From Blautia_A aquisgranensis (GTDB lineage: Bacteria; Bacillota; Clostridia; Lachnospirales; Lachnospiraceae): a stretch of DNA of 64,000 bases. The stretch lies in NCBI RefSeq assembly GCF_040096615.1, contig NZ_JBBMEJ010000002.1, positions 248,001 through 312,000 of the forward strand, written 5' to 3'. This document shows positions 61,507 to 64,000 of this stretch, one piece after another; position 1 is the first letter of the stretch; the number at the start of each line of letters is the position of its first letter. The notes beneath the pieces are model-generated. The model was given only the letters and a program-made list of their open reading frames with translations. It was not told the origin of the DNA and made no database searches. A program made the position numbers and the translations under genes.

Positions 61507-63801
61507 GTGGGAAAAGAACAAGTGATAACAAAAAGAAAAAAGATCATAGTACCATTGTTTTTTTTAATTCTTATACTTTTAAGCTTAATTTTTGTAAAGC
61601 TCCTTTTGAACAGGATGAACAGCTATATCGCAGAAAACGGGAAAAGCAATATGGGAGCTGTTGTTGAACAGATACAGCAGACCTATGATCTGCAGGTGAA
61701 TGGATACTACAGTCAGCTGCATTTGCTTGAGGATTCTCTTATTCAGGAGGACGGAAGGTCTCTTGGACTGGATATAAACAAAAAGTTCTTTGAGGTATGG
61801 CAGAAAGAATCTGAAAGTACACTTATATTTCTCCAGGAAAATGGAAAGGCAATAACCACTGATGGAACAAAACTTCGGGTTGACATGCCAAGTAAACTTT
61901 TGTTGGATTTGAGGAACGGATATAATATTGGAAAATTGGTTTCTCTTGATTACAACCAGAAGAAAAAAGATGGTTATCTGGTTGCAATTCCATGTCAGGA
62001 ATATACGATTAATGGGGAAACTTATACGGCAATTGGAACCTTGTATGATCATTCAAAATTAGATTCCATGTTAAGTGTGAAAAGCTATAACGGGAATGCG
62101 TATCTGTTTATGCTGGATAACGACGGAAATATTACTTATACAAATCAGAAAGAAGATAAATTTTTTAGGAACTATTTTTTGTTAAAGCATTTAAAAGGAG
62201 ATCAGGCTATCACTGAGGAAGAGGCTGATTCTCTTCAAAAAAAGCTGGATGGCAGAGAACAGGGGGTAGAACTTCTGGGAAGTGACAAACCTTACTATCT
62301 GGGATACTGTCCGATAGAAAATAATAACACCATGCTGATCTGTATTGTAGAAAAGAGTGTTGTAGATAATGTACTGAAAGATTATCAGAAAACAATAGGA
62401 TTTACAACATTACTCATGGCAGGTTTTATACTTTTGCTTTTTGCCGGATTATTCTACAGTATTTCCAGACGCCGTCTTGCTGATCAAAAAGCTGAATATG
62501 AAAAAAGAAATAATGAGATTCAGATACAGGCATTGAGGGAAATGCAAGTCGCCAATAAAAAACTGAAAAAGGCAAAGGACATTGCAACGGAAGCCTTGCA
62601 GACAGCTGAAAATGCAAATAAGGCGAAAACAGATTTCCTGTCCAATATGTCACATGATATTCGTACACCAATGAATGCAATTATCGGTATGACGTCATTG
62701 ATCAGACATGATGCAGGCAATAAAGCGAAAGTAATAGAATATGCAGATAAAATAGACATTTCATCACAGCATCTGTTAGGAATCATCAATGATGTTCTGG
62801 ATATGAGCAAAATTGAGGCAGGAAAAACAGTTTTTAAGTATACCGATTTTTCCATCTTGGATTTTATTACAGAACTCAATACCATATTCCATTCACAGAT
62901 AGACGAAAAAAACCAGACTCTTACGATCATAAAAGAAAACATCCGGCACGAGTGGGTGAATGGTGACAAGGTTCATTTGATGCAGATTTTCAGCAACTTG
63001 GTTTCTAATGCAGTGAAATACACGCAGAAAGGTGGAAAAATTCAGTTTCTGGTAGAAGAATGTGAGACAAAGTCATCTGTCTACGCAAAGTACCGTTTCT
63101 TAGTCAGCGATAATGGAATAGGAATGTCGGCAGATTTCAAAGAGACGATCTTTGATGCTTTTACCCGGGCTGAAAGTTCTGTGACTAATAAGATACAGGG
63201 AACCGGTCTTGGAATGGCTATTACCAGAAATCTGGTTGAAGCAATGGGAGGCACCATTGATGTGGAGAGTGAACTGGGACAGGGAAGCTGTTTTGAGGTT
63301 CTCATAGATCTGAGAATTGCAGAGGACAGAAAGGTTGTTTTGATAGCACAGGAAGAAATAGATGAACCGGATAGTAATACCCTGAAAGGAATGAGGTTCC
63401 TGTGTGCTGAGGATAATGAGCTAAATGCAGAAATCCTGATGGAACTGTTAAAGATTGAGGGCGCAGAGTGTATCATCTGTGAAAATGGTGAAAGAGTTCT
63501 GGAGGCATTTGAACAGTCTGCCCCAGGGGATTATGACATGATCCTGATGGATGTGCAGATGCCTGTTATGAATGGCTATGATGCAACGAGAGCAATCCGC
63601 AGGAGTACTCATGAATTGGCAAAGACGATTCCGATCATTGCTATGACCGCCAATGCATTTTCTGAGGACATTCAGTATTCTCTGGCAGCCGGTATGAATG
63701 CCCATATTTCAAAGCCGGTTGATATGAAGACGTTGGAAAAGACGATAAGAAGAATAAAAATCGGCGGGAGGGGCACCGAAACGCAGGCCATTGAACAGTG
63801 A
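61507..63801 (+). CDS. Membrane hybrid histidine kinase with Cache-like sensor
   Basis: 764 residues from a GTG start at 61507 (a GTG at 61522 is possible). Membrane segments lie at about residues 13-35 and 295-318 and enclose a roughly 260-residue outer region resembling dCache (YLFMLDNDGNITYTN, then PYYLGYCPIENNNTMLICIV). HisKA has His383 in NMSHDIRTPMNAIIG, then the ATPase domain (GIGMSADFKE, GTGLGMAITRN). One receiver follows with Asp682 in ILMDVQMPVMNG. It lies 3 nt after the binding-protein gene, the arrangement expected for a binding protein plus sensor kinase pair. Confidence 0.92.
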   Translation: MGKEQVITKRKKIIVPLFFLILILLSLIFVKLLLNRMNSYIAENGKSNMGAVVEQIQQTYDLQVNGYYSQLHLLEDSLIQEDGRSLGLDINKKFFEVWQKESESTLIFLQENGKAITTDGTKLRVDMPSKLLLDLRNGYNIGKLVSLDYNQKKKDGYLVAIPCQEYTINGETYTAIGTLYDHSKLDSMLSVKSYNGNAYLFMLDNDGNITYTNQKEDKFFRNYFLLKHLKGDQAITEEEADSLQKKLDGREQGVELLGSDKPYYLGYCPIENNNTMLICIVEKSVVDNVLKDYQKTIGFTTLLMAGFILLLFAGLFYSISRRRLADQKAEYEKRNNEIQIQALREMQVANKKLKKAKDIATEALQTAENANKAKTDFLSNMSHDIRTPMNAIIGMTSLIRHDAGNKAKVIEYADKIDISSQHLLGIINDVLDMSKIEAGKTVFKYTDFSILDFITELNTIFHSQIDEKNQTLTIIKENIRHEWVNGDKVHLMQIFSNLVSNAVKYTQKGGKIQFLVEECETKSSVYAKYRFLVSDNGIGMSADFKETIFDAFTRAESSVTNKIQGTGLGMAITRNLVEAMGGTIDVESELGQGSCFEVLIDLRIAEDRKVVLIAQEEIDEPDSNTLKGMRFLCAEDNELNAEILMELLKIEGAECIICENGERVLEAFEQSAPGDYDMILMDVQMPVMNGYDATRAIRRSTHELAKTIPIIAMTANAFSEDIQYSLAAGMNAHISKPVDMKTLEKTIRRIKIGGRGTETQAIEQ

Positions 63802-63844
63802 CAAATGGATATAAAAAGCAGAAAAACATATTTAACAGAAGCAG

Positions 63845-63895
63845 CCTGCCGGGTTTTATCTGAAAAGATGATTCCCAGGCAGGTTTTATTTTTTG
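63845..63895 (+). terminator. Intrinsic terminator after the c-di-GMP-controlled operon
   Basis: CCTGCC..GGG (63845-63853) pairs with CCC..GGCAGG (63874-63883), followed by TTTTATTTTTT. Confidence 0.88.
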
Positions 63896-63915
63896 TCCGG
63901 AAAGTTGAAAAGATT

Positions 63916-63940
63916 AATGTGCAAAATAGTTGAAATTTAT
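63916..63940 (+). repeat. 25-nt motif, copy 2 (TGTGCAAAATAG core)
   Basis: Matches 56043-56067 at 21 of 25 bases. It lies upstream of whatever follows the window, so both copies may be promoter-proximal elements of related signalling operons. Confidence 0.45.
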
Positions 63941-63986
63941 AACCTTCATTCTATATGCTAAAATGAAAAATAATGAAAATTGAAAA

Positions 63987-64000
63987 CCATCGGGGACGGA
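63987..64000 (+). repeat. Start of a GGGGACGGAG-type repeat at the window end
   Basis: CCATCGGGGACGGA resembles the beginning of the unit at 28149 (CCATTGGGGACGGAG) and at 28096 (CCATTGGGAACGGAG). It is cut by the window end. Confidence 0.4.

Overview
The window looks like chromosome of a low-to-mid GC gut Firmicute of the family Lachnospiraceae, most likely Blautia or a near relative. This rests on gene order, protein style, the abundance of hybrid histidine kinases, and small repeats; no rRNA gene is present to confirm it. I see no tRNA, rRNA, CRISPR array, prophage or complete insertion sequence.

1-15.7 kb: the 3' end of rpoB and all of rpoC. Next come a membrane Ser/Thr kinase, a PP2C phosphatase and an unknown protein. 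Two exported cell-wall enzymes follow on the minus strand. A PadR/DUF1700/DUF4097 envelope-stress-type operon is preceded by a long palindrome, and a CHASE-domain hybrid histidine kinase closes the section.

15.9-29.7 kb: cysK, then an Rrf2 regulator with three IscR-like cysteines. The phosphate operon pstS-pstC-pstA-pstB-phoU-phoR has a Pho-box-like promoter, but no phoB is present. Its PstS has its two halves in the reverse of the usual order, i.e. it looks circularly permuted. A CNNM/CBS membrane protein, a TetR regulator, a DUF308 membrane protein, a radical SAM enzyme and a nucleobase permease follow. The permease has a long, attenuator-like leader.

29.7-32.4 kb: an accessory island. It has a PD-(D/E)XK (Rpn-type) transposase-like gene, a small Cys-rich gene and three copies of a non-coding stem-loop repeat. 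The island core is bounded by imperfect inverted repeats.

32.4-42 kb: housekeeping genes. These are an rRNA-type methyltransferase, a class Ic aminotransferase, an L,D-transpeptidase, ddl, murF, a small membrane protein, glutamate dehydrogenase and a MurR/RpiR regulator.

42-51.5 kb: a polysaccharide cluster with four glycosyltransferases, three polymerase-like membrane proteins and one flippase, but no priming transferase or chain-length regulator. It is preceded by a ~200-nt leader ending in a terminator-like hairpin. Two small minus-strand genes (one DUF1413) and an aconitase-family hydratase follow.

54.7-64 kb: an exported SipW/TasA-style protein gene broken by one in-frame TAG, then a possible peptide gene. 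A class I c-di-GMP riboswitch then leads a signalling operon: a cytoplasmic hybrid kinase with two receiver domains, a lipoprotein solute-binding protein that appears fused to a 5'-nucleotidase C-terminal-like domain, and a membrane hybrid kinase. The operon plausibly links c-di-GMP level to production of an extracellular-solute sensing system.
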